Assembly (NCBI GenBank): GCA_963642145.1
Contig: CAVIFU010000003.1
Location: 1 to 64,000 of the forward strand
Length of the DNA: 64,000 nucleotides
Direction of reading: 5' to 3'
Origin: Stercoripulliclostridium_A sp963642145
Lineage (GTDB): Bacteria; Bacillota; Clostridia; Christensenellales; DTU072
This document shows positions 16,501 to 31,500 of the stretch, in pieces; position 1 is the first letter of the stretch, and each line of letters begins with the position of its first letter. The notes beneath the pieces are model-generated. The model saw nothing but the letters and a program-made list of their open reading frames with translations, was not told where the DNA came from and made no database searches. The position numbers and the translations under genes are program-made.

Positions 16501-19500
16501 CAAAAACTTACCCGAAGACGGTTACGTCAAGCTCTATTTAGCCATACGCGACAGCGGTAACAAAGAAATTGACGCCGTTTACTTCGAGGTAGACTTAATC
16601 AAAGACGTGGGCGTTCGTACGGGAAGAATCAACTTGTACGAAGATATAATCGAAAGCGACTACGAGAGCACGTTCAAGACGATACAAGCCTTCCTTGACG
16701 ACTTGGTCGTAGGTTTGCGCGTATCGGGCGAACTCGATATGTCCGTAGAGAACGAACCCGTTTGGAAGGTGGACGAAAACGGCTCCGTTGTCTTGGACAA
16801 GGACGGCAACAAAGTCCCCTCTGTAGACGAAAGCGGCAATATAATTTACAGCGACAAAAAGATAAAAGAGTATACCAACGCTTACATCAACGGCATTCTC
16901 TCCGGGTTGCTTACGGGGCTCGGACTCCGCATAGACACCACGGACTTCAATATAGCCGTCGGATTTGAAATCGTAGCCAAAATATCCTTTGCCGGCGCAA
17001 TCAAGTTGGACGGTTCCGAGGGCGAGGATCTTATACCCACGATACTCAAAAAATCCGAAATCAAAGTACGCTTGTTCGACAACCGCTCGTCGGATAAACC
17101 CTCCATACTCGGTCTGTACCTGAAGGACGGCAACGCGTACCTTGATTTATCCTATTTCGACGTGCCGAGCATAGGCGTAACCGACGTCGATAAGCTCATC
17201 TCCGATATAGGCGATTTGACCGGCTCCAACGAAGCGAACGCCAAGAAGGCGGAAACCGCGCCCGCGAATCTGATGAATCTGAACAGAGTCGCGCAATACG
17301 CCGGCGTTGCCAATGCCGAAGCGGTTGCCCTGCAAGTCATCCTTAATCCCGAGGCTTTGACGGTAACTTTGACCAAAGACGCCATCGCGGGACTTGTCGG
17401 ATTGTTCCTAAAAGATACCGCGCTTCCCGTTGCCATACAGGAAACGGAGCTTTCTTTGGGATTCGGCGACAAAGGTTTGACGCTCGATGTTACCACCGGC
17501 GTAGACGTATTCGATCTTTCGCTGAGCGTTTCCAACGTAGGCATAGACGTTGACAAAGAAGCTTTGAGCGGTCTTAACTACGAAGTAGACGTACCTGCCG
17601 ACGTCGAATTCTATATGACGGAAAACGGCATGCCCGTAAACGTATACCTCGAACTCGGCGGATACCTCAACATAAATTCCGAGCCCTTGGAAGGTAAGGA
17701 CGCCAATATCATAGATCTTGCGCCCGCGTTGAGCGGTCTTCTGAGCGGAGTCGAACTCGGCGCCCTCATAGAATTCCTCGGCATTGTGGACGAATCGTTG
17801 TTCTTTGAAGTCAGAGGCAGCGTAAACCTTAACGAAATCGTGGATATTGCCAAGAACGGCTTTGATTTTGCCAAGATCAAAGAGTCTGCGCTCTCCGTTA
17901 CGCTCAAAACTTACGCAAGCAGCGATCCTACCGACGTGGACGCGGACGGCAACAGAACGCTTAGGAACGTTTTGGAAATATACTACGTGGACGGCGACCT
18001 CTACGCGCACATAGACACCGCGATTGTCGAACTCCAATACGTATACGTGCCCGACGCGAACGAAGTAATTTCGGAGCTCATAGGACGCTTCAACGGCGGT
18101 AACACCGATGAGGAAACGCCTCAGTCTGCCGCCGACACGGAAGAAGTCACTCAGGATGAGATCATACAATACTACATCGACCTCGTACTCGGAGAATACG
18201 GCATTTCCGTAAACATCACCAAGGCGCTTCTGACCGGCGTATTCAAGATGCTCGGTTTGGATTTGGACGCATATATTTCGGGGCTCGATCTCGAAGCCGA
18301 GGTTGCGTTTAACGCCCATCCGCTCGAAGCGTACCTCAACCTCAAAGTGCGCGACGTAGGCGCAGACGGCGTCGACGATCCCGATACGGATAACCCCAAC
18401 GACGGCAACTTTGTCAGCCTTACCGCTTCCGTAGACAACCTTAAACTGATGCTCGACAAATCCTTCACCCTTTCGGAGGAAGAGAAATCGCATTACAGCA
18501 CGATCGAGACTCTCGATACCATAGGCGTTGTCATCAGCGGCGCGGCTAAGTTCGAGATCACCGCTACCGGCGATACCACCGATCCCGAAACGGGAGCAAG
18601 CGGTAACATTACATCGCTTACGAACATCCTCAACGAAATCAAAGCCATCATAGACGCTTCCGCGACCAAGACCAAACTTACTTGGATACGCGACGCTTCC
18701 CTCGGCAAATACGATACGGACGACGTAAAGTATTCCGATAAATCGGATTCCGAGCTGAGCATCATCTACGATAGAGACATCACCGTCAAAGACTACACCA
18801 AGCTTTTGAACTTCGGACTGATCCTTGAAGTTATCGGCGACGTGGTGGACGGCAAATCCGCATTCGGCGGAGAAGTATATTATGAATTAGAGGCGATACT
18901 GGATATCACGAATATTGCCGACTTGAAGGCTTCCTTCTTCCTGAGCTCGTCGCAGAAATCCGAAGACAGAGGCAATATCCTTTGGGTAAGCGTCATGGGC
19001 GTGGACGACGGCAACGGCAACTACGACATCAACGTATTTGCAGACCTAACCAAAGTCCTGAAAGAAGGACTTGTGGTTGAGGACGTCATAAGGGTCAATA
19101 ACTTCGGCGCCTTCAAGACTTACATGGAGAAATTCACCAAGCTTGCTGTGGGTGCCGAGGCGCAATTCGATTCCGCAATGCCGCTCAACTCCTCAAATAA
19201 CCGCTTGGAGTTGCCGCACAACGCTGCCGGCGACGTCGTACCGAGCATTATGACGGGCGCGAGCGTCGTGCTTGCCATCACCTCCAAGGCAGGCGACTAC
19301 AATATCCCCAACGAGGCTCCCATAGCCTTGATAGTACCTTCTGCCGCGGTTTACTCGCTTGCGGATATGTTGCTCTCCGGCGATTCCGCGTTTGAAGTGG
19401 AGATAGACGAAAGCAAGATAACCTCTTACGTCAACGACGGCGTGTATTCGGAGGACGAATACTACTATGCGTTGCGCGGTTTGACGGAAACGCATGCGGA

Positions 19501-22500
19501 AGCTCTTGCCGTAGCCCTCGAAAAAGGCGAACTCACGAGCCAAAACTACACGATAGCCAACGCATATTGGACGGCTTTCGTAGCAAGTTTGAACGGCGTG
19601 CACGAAAGAGATGAAGAGACCATAGCCGAGTACAATACGACGGTAGGCACGTTCATATCGACTTACACGGCGATATTCGAGTCCGAACAAAGCATAAATC
19701 AAACGTTTACGACGATAGACCAAACTGCAATCGACGCTCTCAAAACGGCATTCGAGGCATTCAGAACGTTCTATGAAGATACGCTCAAACCCTCTGCCGC
19801 AACGGTCAAAGATCCGGAGGAGGCACAAATAGAAAACCTCCGCAAGGGACTCAGAACAATCAGAATCGAGGAGCTCAAAAAGCAAAAAGAAGAAGGCACC
19901 TTGAGCGAGTACAACTTCGACTACCTGTATAAAGGTATACTTCACACCGTCGAAGGCGAAGCCGTGGATCCTTCATCCTTGGTCAAAATAAACATTGCCG
20001 ACTTCTTCGGCGTACACGATCCGTCTTTACTGATAGAGATCGGCGCGACTTCCGTCCCCGACGCGGAAAGCGGTACAAGAACGGCATTCTTGCTTGTCAA
20101 CGTCAGCTTGGCAGAGTTGCTTACGTTGCAACTCGAAATAGATAAGGTTACCGTATCCATATCCCCGGACGATTCCTACTATGTGGGCAAACCGGACGAC
20201 AACGGCAACATAATCGGCGGATTGCTTAAACAAAGCTACCATTGGATAAATCCCGACGAGATGTGGGAGCAACACATAGTAATATCGATTAACGGCGAGC
20301 TCGACTTAGACGCGGCAGACACCGACGACGATACCGCTATCGACCTCTCCTCTTTGATTAGTTCCATTCTGTCCACAGCCGACTTCGGCGCGATGATTCG
20401 TAACCAAGGGCTCGATCCGACAAAGATAACCTATGAGTTATCCGTCAACGCCAACCTGCACGACATCCTCAAAACCGTTGCGACCAAAGACATATACTGG
20501 TTGCTCGTAAGGAGCGAAGTACTCCTGCGCATAGGCTTCAACGGTACGCGCGAGTATTACGACAAAGAAACCGGAAAATATGTAGAGGACAGGGACTGCA
20601 CGGAATATATATCCTTATATTACGAAGACGGCACCGCTTACATAGACGGCAGCGTCATAGGCGTGCAAAAAGTCAAGGTTGAAACCGCGCTCAAAAACCT
20701 CTTCGATTTCATCGGAGCGGGCGACCTAAGCAAGTACTACGAAATCAGCCGTGACGACGAGAGGAGCGCTTTTGCCGCGGATAACACCGAAACCGAGTCT
20801 TACGCGCTCAACGCGCCCGTTACCGCCGAAGAATATCTGCCTTACGTGCGCTTGGCATTCGGTAACCAAACCGGCATTGTCATCGAAGTCATGAGCGAAG
20901 TTCTCTTCACCGTGCTTTCCGGCTTAGACCTCGGCGAGAATTTCCCGATTAAAGACCTCGGCAGTGTGGTAAGAGAATCGCTAAACGGCAATCTCGAATT
21001 CCAACTCGGCGTCATGACCAAGCTCGGCTTGCTCGACGAAAAATGGAGTAAGGAAGAAAAAGATTTACTCTCCTTAGCCCTCAAAGCCGGCAACTACACG
21101 GTAGGACTTAAACTCAGCGAAATTGCGCTCGATCTGCGCGATTCCTCCGAGTCTTCCGTCAGCATCAAGCCCGACGACATCAAAGAACACGAGTATCAGC
21201 AGAGCGAGAACTTGGAGAACGTATACGCGGAGTTTGCAATAGACATCGACTTCGACGGCGTAAACGGCACCAAGTTCAATTTGGACGAGACGGTTGACGG
21301 CATTTTGGGACGCTTGGGCATCAATTCCGACGGCTCGGTAAACAGCACCGTCGAAACGATTAGAGGGCTCGGTTTGGAACCCATAATCCAACTTTTGAGT
21401 ACCCTAAGCAGTCATTACAGAATAGAACTCAAAGCTAACATCAACTTTGCCGAGATTATCGACGAAAAGACGTTCTACGACAGCAACTTTGCGCTATACC
21501 TCCGCGATAGGGATACCCTCATAGATTACGGCGACGGTCAGGGCGAAGTTTGCAAAGAAGTATTGTCCGCGCACTATGTCGATCGTTCGTTGTATCTGAA
21601 CGCCGAGTGCTTCAATATCCAAGCCACGCGCATAGACAACTTCTGGGACTTCATCAACGAGATCATCAAAATATACGTACCCGAAAAGGGCGAAACAGAC
21701 GATACCGAAGCCGAGGATACCGACGCTCAAACGGAAGAAATCAAGAACGCAACCGGTTTTGCGGGTTACGAGTCCAAGGACGGATTCGATCCGTTCGGGC
21801 TTATCAGACAGGTAACCGACGGCACCGCCAACTCCGTGGCTACTTACATTAACATACTTGCTTGCCCCGAGGGCTTGGTACTTAGCATTGGTACCACGGC
21901 TTTGTTCGGCGTGCTCCGCGCGTTGGGCGGCGAGGCGATGGACTTTGAAAGTTACGTACAGCCCATAGGCGAACTCAATATAGAGGCAAGCCTCTTGGGA
22001 CCCGAAGACATCATCAAATTAGGCGTCAAATTCGAGGGCTACGAATTCTCCGGCGACGAGAGGATAAACATCGGCACCGACGAAAATCCCGAATACAAAA
22101 AGCACGGCGACATAGGATTCAGCTTTGGTATAGTCAACGACTTCACACTGGCGTTTAACTATCAGTGGTTGGCGAACAAGTACTACACCGACGACACGTA
22201 CGAAGTTGTCACCATCAACAAATCCATATCCGCTCCCGACAAGGCGCACGTTGACGACGGCAACGACGGATACGAGGATATAGAGTATACCGCGGTAGAC
22301 CTCACCGACCCCGTAATAGGGCTGAGCACGGTGCTTTACATAGATCTTGCCGCAGGCGAGATTACCGGTTCCGGCATCACCGGCACCGTTACGCGCGAGT
22401 ACGACGAGAACGGCGAACTCAAAGGCGTGCACTTTGACGGCTACGACCTCAACAAAGAGCCGTTGACGTCCTTGCTTGCTGGAGTGATAGACGCTACCCT

Positions 22501-25500
22501 TGCGATACTCCTCGAAATCAACGGCACCAACACGCTGAACATCGAGCTTGAAATCCTCGTCAACTTCCCGCTGCGCAACTACAAGGGCGTTGAGGCTCAG
22601 GTAACGTTGCGCGACGTCAACGCAGGCAACATTTTGTTCCGCGCCAACCTGCACAATTCCAACCTGTACGTTGACCTTACCTACCTCAACGGACCTAAGT
22701 TCACGGTTGAGGACGTTCTGGAAACGTTACTCGGTGAAAAGGAATTCGAAGACGACCTCTTGGGCGACCTCTTCGGCAACCTGTTTGGCGGAAACAAGAG
22801 CTCGTCCGGCGTGCAGAACGCTTCCGGCGCGCAAAACGCCTCTTCCTCCACAACGACTCCCGTAAACCTCGACCTCGGCGTAGAGAGAATCATCAAAGGC
22901 GTCATGACGCACGGCATAGCGTTGTACGTCACGGAAACGGCATTGAATTCCGTGCTCGGCACCTTGAAGATGGCAAACATGAAGATATTCAGCGACGTGC
23001 TCGTCCAAATCGGGCTTGCCGCCAAGAGCAACAGCTTCATATTAGCCGTCGACGTCGAGGCGCAGGCGGAATACACGGATAAATCGCTTAACAGCGTCAA
23101 GAGCAAAGTCATAGACTTGGGATTGGGCATAGACGGCTTGCGTTTGAACTTCAAGGGCTTCTCCAACGAAGAACTCTTACTGCCGCAAACGGCAAACTAC
23201 ATTAAGGCGCACGAAGTAAACGTTATTACTTTGGGCACGTCCGTCGAGATAGAACTCGGCATCAACGGCGGCACGATAGGGTTAGAGAATCTGTACAAAG
23301 AATTACTGAGCAAAGACGGCGCCGTTGCCGGCTTGATAGGCGGATCCGATAATCCGTTCTACACCCTCATCGAGCAAAGCGACGTGCTTACCGGCGTACT
23401 TCCCAAGATGGTAATGCTCGGCGACGTAGGAGACACCCTCGTATTCGATATATCCGCAATGATACCCATCAAGAGCGGGCTCGAAGGGTTGCTGTCCGAC
23501 ATGCAACTCAAACTTGAGATTTACTCCAAGACTTGCAGAGAAAAATTCGATATCGTCCTTACCTATTATAAGAATCAGCTTTACGGCGACTTCTCTTCGA
23601 TAGGGCTCGGCAAAGTATACGTAGAGGACGTAGACTTCCTCATCAACTGGTTCAAAGACTTATTGGGCGGTAGCGGTGAAGAAACCGAACCCGCGTCGGC
23701 TTCGCTCACGAACATGAGTAGTCTGCAAAACGCATTCTCCGACAAGTATCCGTCCTGGTCATCGGCTTTGGGACTCAACAACGCGGATAGCGGAGACAGC
23801 CTCGTAGGCATAGTCAAGATACTCCTTAACCAAGACGACGGCTTGCTCATAACGGTAACGTTCGAGATGATCAACACGTTACTCAAAATGGTGGGCGTCG
23901 ATATAGGATTGGAAAAATATTTGGCAGGCGTGGTCAATCCGAGCGCAACCGTAGGCATAACCACGCGTCCCGCGTATGAAGTCGGCATCCACATCGATAC
24001 CGCGCAAACGACCACTCCGCAATGGATTTGGGACGAAGAAACGAAAACATACACCAAGGGCGAGGACACCGAAGGCAACGACGGCGGTATGGACCTTGCG
24101 CTCCGTCTGCTCGGCGATACCGTCAAGATAGGCGTCGAGAACGAATCCGTCGTATACACTCCTTACGGCTTGCAATCCACCCTTACTCCGCTTATTTCCG
24201 AGTCGGAGCGCGCAACTTACAAGATGTTTAACGAAGTTGCGTTGAACCTCGGCACCAACCTCTCGCTTCGCTTGGATTTGGACGACGGCTTAGTGCAGAT
24301 TAACGCCTTGCTCGATACGATTTTGGGCATAATCGGCATGAAGATGCCGGAGGACTACGACACCAAACTCGTGTTCGGCGGCGGCAACGAAACGTTGTAC
24401 TGCGAAATCAACGTGCGCGTGGGCGTAGACCTTGCCAAACTGTTGTCCGTCAAGACGGAAGACATCACGAAAGCCATTACGCTGGAATTCACGATGCAAT
24501 ATACGATTATCGACAATACCACGAACGAGGTTTACCTCAACCAGAAGATATTGCAAATCTATATGCTTAACGACGTGATTTACGCCGGCATAGAGCTGTT
24601 TGATACCGAGTTGGGCGTCAAAGTAGCCGACCTCGAACTGAGCGACACCATCCGCGGATTGATGGAGAAGTTGTTTATCGTTGACGACGTAGAGGATGAC
24701 GTGACCACCGACGGCGACAAGACGGAAGAAAGCACCGCGCAAAATTCCTCCGCGAATCCGATTTTGGATATGTACGAGGCGACCAAGGACAACGTGGGCA
24801 ATACGCCGATAGGCAAGCTCATGACGCCTATGATTTACCTCAATTCGCAAGGCTTTGCGTTGATGCTTACCAATGAACTCCTCGTAGCCTCCATAGACGC
24901 CATACTCAAGATATTCAACGACGGCGCCATAGGCACGCAAGACGGAGACCCCTTGGTACTCGATAGGGACGATATTACGTTCATAGCCAACGAAATTTTG
25001 GATTATGCCACCGTCGGCGTCTACTTTGACCCCGATAAGGAAGGCAATATGAGCGTCAAGCTCAATATCACCAAGGAAGCCGGGGAAAAGGAAGAAACCG
25101 GTGAAGACGCCAAATGGTACGACTCGGTGGGATACGGCATAACGCTTTCGCTGTTCCACGACAGTTTGCTTATAGTCAATACCGAGACGTATGAAGCGCG
25201 TTTGAATTACCTTGCTAACGACGAAGAGCACGTGGCATATTACAACAATTGCCTGGATTCTCGTGACGTTACCTGGCGCGTAAACCTCGGACTTGACCTA
25301 TCCGTAGGCGCGGATATATCCGAATACATACTTAACTGGAGCTCGCTGTTCGTCAACGAAAAGGACGAGGACGGCAACACTACGGGCGCCGGATTCTACA
25401 TACAGGCGCTGCAAGATATTGTCGGCGAACTTACGTTGCGTATCAAAGCGGACGTCGTACTTACCGCTCTCGACGAGTGGGCGGTAGACGCCATCATCCA

Positions 25501-28500
25501 ATTGGTAAAACTCAAAGAGGACGGCACGTATGTCGGCAACGACGACGTCGAAGAAGAAATATTCGCGTTGTACATCGTCGGATCCCTCAACGACGCCGCT
25601 ACTTACCAAGAGAAAGGCGTGCGCGTTTACATGACGCTTGGCGCGATGGATCAATACGGCTTATCGGGTATAACGCTCGACTCCTCCGTATTCGAAGAAT
25701 TTTTGGATCTCAACGTCAAAGCCTTGTTGGAGGCTCTCGGCGGTAAGCTTTCCACCGCTGTGGAAGGCTCTCTCGTCAAATCTTTGTCCGACTTGATGGA
25801 CAAGATGAAAGAGATTCTCAAAGATATCGGCGGCAGAGCTTCGGATGAAATCGAAGAAACCGTGGAAAGCAATCCGCAAAACGCCGAGGAAGACGTTGAT
25901 TCTAACGGCACCGAGGATCCGTACGCGGTAGAAGAAGAGGAAGAAGAAACTCCCGTCGCTTGGTACGCGGGACTGTTCGACAGTATCAGATTTACCAAGG
26001 GCGCGATATCGCTCGTAGTAGCCCAAACGGCTATACAAACCATATTGAAGCAATTATTCAACTTCCCGTTTGAAGACAAGGTAGGCGAGCTTGCCTTGAC
26101 TTTGGACAACGCCAACAACTCCCTCAAACTTTCGTTCGGCACCGATTATCAGGAAGCGGAGAACGTCAGCCAAATCGACATCGACAGGCTCATACCCACC
26201 ATTGCCGACGACGCCTCGGTATCCACGATAACCGCAGAGATAGAAGGACTCGAATACGAAGTTCTGGGCGTAACCGACAAATTGTTCCTAAGCGGACTGC
26301 AAGTAGCTTATAACGGAAGAACCGTCATAGCCGAAGCTTCCTCCGCCTACCTGAGCAATACAAAAGCAACCGAAGTCAAGGGTATTTCCGACGGAGAAGT
26401 CAGATACCTCGTCTACGACGTCAACAAGATGTTTACGGTTGCGTCCGATAAAGCGGAAGACGCCGCGTCAAGCGTTGCGAACGCCATTATTACTCGTCTT
26501 GCCGGCACCCCGAGCGCACACGGACGTTATAAACAAGACACTACCGAAGACGGCACCACTTACTTGGTTGCAAGAGACGGCGCGCTCAAAGCGAGAGTCG
26601 CCGTCAAGAAATGCGGTAGCAAAGTTTTGGTTGCGTATGCAAAATCGTTCTCCGGCATGGAAATTCCGAGCTTGAATATAAGTAGCGTGACCCCGGACGT
26701 CCTCGGAACCAACCTCGTAAGCTTGACGACGGAAGAAGAAGCCAATGAGGAAATCCGCAGAGAGTATGACGACAAGTTCTTGGAAGGCATTACCGTCAAC
26801 GGTAAGGCGCTCACTGCCGAAAGCGTCTACGTACAGGCGCAAAAACTCTACGGCGGCAAAGCAGATAAGTACGAGGTCGAGAATCCCGGCACGCGCAACG
26901 TATTCTACTACGTCTTCGATCCGAGCGACTATTATGAGAGCGAAAGCGGATTTACCGCGGAAGAGTTGAAGGCAAACGCCGAAGAACTCAAACAAATCAT
27001 ATCCGATGCGTTCAGAGCCGGCACGTACACGAGATACATGACGCAAGACCGCGCAATACACAAGCTGTATAGGTACGAAACGCAATTCAACGTATCCGTC
27101 AAAGTGGCGGAAGTCACGGACGATAGCGGCAATATCGGCTACAAAGTGCTACTCGGCGCGGCTACCGACAGGAGCATGTTCAACGTATACCTCAAGATAC
27201 ACGGACTCGACTTGGGACTTGGCGAAGGCAATATCTTCAAGGAGATGCCTCTCGGCGGCAAAATCAGAGACGGCAAGACCGAATACGAAGTCAACGGCGA
27301 AAAGGTTACGTACGACTACAACGACTACTTTGAAGAGCAATTCAAACCTCTCTCCGACTACAAGTGGGAGTTCGAAGCATATTCCGAGCTTACCATAGAC
27401 GATACCGTCGGCGGAATATTCGACATGTCCGATCTGTTGGGCGTTGTCGGATCGCTGGTAGGCGGAGATATAGGCAACATAGTTTCAGCCATCAACTTTG
27501 CGCTGCAACCCATCGACGACGTAGCCATCACGTTCGGACTTGCGGTACGCGGATACATAGATTTCAGCGACTTTACTCCGATAAGGTTGCAGGTAGAACT
27601 TACCAACCAAGGCAAGACGATGCTCCTGCTTACCTACGTTGGCGGTTACGATTCGGACGAAAACGGTGATTACGAGAACAGCACCATCTACTTAGACCTT
27701 AGCGGACTCGGATTCCCGTCGGTTAAGTTAGAGGGAATACAGCTTGGCGCCGTCATCAAGAAAGTCGTAGGCAACTTGGGCGGAAACAACGCTTCCGACG
27801 AACAACAATCTGCCGATAAGGATACCCAAACCGAGAGTTCGGATACCGTAAATCCGTCCAACGCCTCGGCTCCCGACAGAGTTTACCTCAAAGACAAAGA
27901 TATAGACTTCAAGATGCTGTTGCTCACGCTCGGCGACGAGAACGCAAGCATAGCCATAACCGGCGCGCTACTCTGCTCGCTTATAGCCAACATCGCGGCA
28001 AACGACAAGATATCTTCGATTCTCGGCGGACTGGATATAGAAGTACCGCTATTCCGCAACTTGCAGATCGGATATTCCAAAGAAGACAATCTAGCGGGCG
28101 TAATTTTGCGCCTGACGGACGACACGCCTTACGAAAAGGCGTTGCGTATCGGATTCAACTTCCGCGGTAAGGACGAAACTCAGGAGGGTTACGGCTCGTA
28201 CACCAAGTTCCGGACGGGCGACGCGCAATCCACCACCATCGCTCCGAGAGAGCACGTAGAGGGCGAAAAAGAAGAAGGCATCGTATACGAAGACATCTCC
28301 GTCATAACCAAAGTGGCTTTGGGCGTCGAACTCGAAACGCGCGTTCGCACCAAGGACACGGAGAAATCTTCACAACTTCAAGCGCTCGAAACGTTATTGC
28401 AGACCTTGCTCGCGGGGGCGGGCTTACTCCCCGACAGCGACGGCGTCATCAACCTCGACGTACAAAATACGATGCTCGTATTCAACCTCGGATTGAACGT

Positions 28501-31500
28501 TTACACAGATCTTTCCGATTTGACCGAGACGACGATACAACTTTCGCTCAAACTCTCCGGTGAAGATTTGCTCGGAATATACTTCCTCGGCAAGACCAAC
28601 ACGGTATACGTAGACTTAGAAGGTCTCGGATTCTTCCGCGCGGCAGTCAACGGAGTAGATCTCATAGGAATACTCAATAACTTCGTGGGCGGATTCCTGG
28701 GCGACGACGGCTTGGAGATAGGCGAAATGCTTACGGGGCTCATCAACGGGCTTACTAACGCTTCGCAACAAGACGCGGCGGCGAGCGCTTCGATAGCGGA
28801 AGATACCGACGCTCCGCGCAACGCGGCGATAGACCTCGTAACGTCTACCGACAGCCCGTTACTCAAAATCCTCGTTTCCAACGAAGAACTCATCATCAAC
28901 CCCAACGTTGCCATACTCCAAAAGCTTGTCGGCGACAGCATGATACTGCCCAAGATAACCGACATTCGTCTTGGCATAAACCTCTACCAAGGCTTGAATA
29001 ACTTCAACCTCAAAGTCAAACTTGATCAGAAGGGCAACTATGTAAGTTTGGGCATACCGGAAGGCGGACTCAACGTATTGGTAGGCAAGGATTCCGAGAA
29101 CCTCAAACTCTACACCATAGGCGACGAGTCCACTTACGGCGGCGTCATAGGCATATCGCTCGGCGTGGATTCCGCCGGCTCGATTTCCGCCGGCATAGAC
29201 GCGTCCAAGCTTGCGCAAGGGCTCCTCGACACTATAGAACTCAGCGACTTCACGTTGTACCTCGAGAAGCGCAACGACTACTTCTTCTTCCGCAACTTAG
29301 CCTATAAGGTAAGCAGCGGTACCTTCGATTTCAGCGAGTTCGGCACGAGCTTCTCCACCGGTCCTACCGTGTTCTCCACTTTGGCGGATTCCACGACCTG
29401 GTCTAAGTACTCCACAACGACCGACGGCAAAGAGTTGAATCCTTATGACGTGGCGTTCGTATCCAACGGACAGGCGTTCAGCTTGACGATAGGCAGTTGG
29501 GATATCGGGAAATACATCAAGACATACGAACCCATCTTCTTCGATAACGCGTACAGAAGAGTGGCAATCTACGCCAACAAGAGCGTGCAGAACGTCGTGG
29601 AACTCGACATCAGACAGCTCACGCAGGTGGGCAACGTGGAAACTTACGCCAATTCCGACGATTGGGAGCCGATGGGCTTGACTGCGTTTATCAAGGATAA
29701 CGTCATCAAACTCTCTCTCGACAACCTGTTGGTTATCGACTTGACCGGACTTATCAACCAAATTACCGGCTTCCTCCTCAAGAGCATCGTAAGCGCGATT
29801 AGCGGCCCTGCAGGCACGGTGGTCAGCGCGCTTTGGAGCGTCATAGGACCCGCGATTTCCGGCTACATAGCCGACCTTATAGGTAACTTCTCCATCACCA
29901 TCGGCGGCGTGGAGTACGGCAATTACGGCAACCCGCTCAAAGTAGGTAAGCTCGTTACGGATATTCTGTCCAAGGGCGACGTCGGCATAGGCGTGTTCAA
30001 CATCTACTTGCCGACGCTACTCGGCAATACGGCAGAGGAGGAGAACAGTTACGGTTCGCTCTTCGGTAACGTCAACGCGCTGGCTAACGCTACCGATAAT
30101 ACCTACGCACCCGTAGAGGGCGCCAAGGTAACCCTCCTTACCGGTAACAAAGAAAAGTACGTCACCTACACGGATGAAGACGGCGATTACACGTTCGTCA
30201 ACATAGCCTCAGGCACGTACAACGTAAAGATTACTTGCGACAAGTACAACGATATACCGAGGGTTGGACAATCCAATCCTCAGGTAACGGTATACTCCTA
30301 CTACGATAAGCCCGCAATGGAAGCCAACTTCACCATGACTAAGTATGAGGAAGGCTCGTGGACGAATATAACCATCCACGGCGTGGTGGAAAGAGAAACC
30401 GCCGTCAACGTTGTAGAGAAAGTAGAAGGCGCCGTAGTTTACATCCAAAACGACAACGAGTGGCATGAAGTAGGCAAAACCGACGCAAACGGCGCGTACA
30501 GCGGTACGTTAAACTTGACGCTCAAATCTTCCTACCACAGCATGAAAGTCGAAAATACCCCGGTCGGCACGATATGGTCGTCCGTAACGCTCACGTTCAA
30601 TAACGAAGGCGGTACGAATACCGATTACACCGTCAACTTCAAGTATTGGGTCGGACGTGAAGCGGAGAAGGTGCCTACAATCAAGGCAACCATCCTCGTA
30701 AGAGACTTCGGAGACAACCTGCTCACGGGTACGGCGTCGAGCGTATATGCAAAATACGCGCGCACCGACGAGGGCGAGGGAACGTCGTTTAACGCAAACG
30801 CCGTGCACTCGGGCTCCGCGATAAACGGAACGGTGATAAACGATAACTTCTCGGGCGCAGAGCACGCGGCAAGTTACAGCGAAAACGACGTATTCTACGA
30901 CGTATACGAGTTTAGCTCGGTCGACGACCTGAAGACCGGCGTAAAAGCTCTTGCCGACGCTATAAAAGCTCTCGAAAAAGACAACGTCAAAATATACGAC
31001 GTAACGGAAATCATAAGCGGATTGTACTATCGCGCGGAAAGCTATTCGGAAGCGAGCGCCATCGAGATTCGCGGATTCGTGGGTCAAAGCTACAAGGGAG
31101 AGCTCTCATACCGCGCAATCATAGCGCGCAAAGCCGCCAAGACCGCGGCGGCGGAAGAATCGGGCTTTGAAATTTGGCTCGAAAAAGACAATAGAACCAT
31201 CAGGAATTCCGATTCCTTCTCGGGCGCAAGCAACAACGTCATAACCGTCACCAAAGAGGACGGCTCGGAAGACTCCGCAAGGACGAATTACGCCCAAAAT
31301 ACCGCAAGGAATTACTTGTCTGTCATCCGTGACGGAGAGGACGGCAAAGTATTGAAGCTTTCGGACATCGAGGACGAAGCCACGCGCAACAAGAACGCCG
31401 TTTACAACCAAAACAGCGGCGTGGCGACGATTAAGTATCTCGGATACTCGACCTACACCGTCAAGGTGCGCTCGACGTTGTACGAGAACGTCACGATAGG

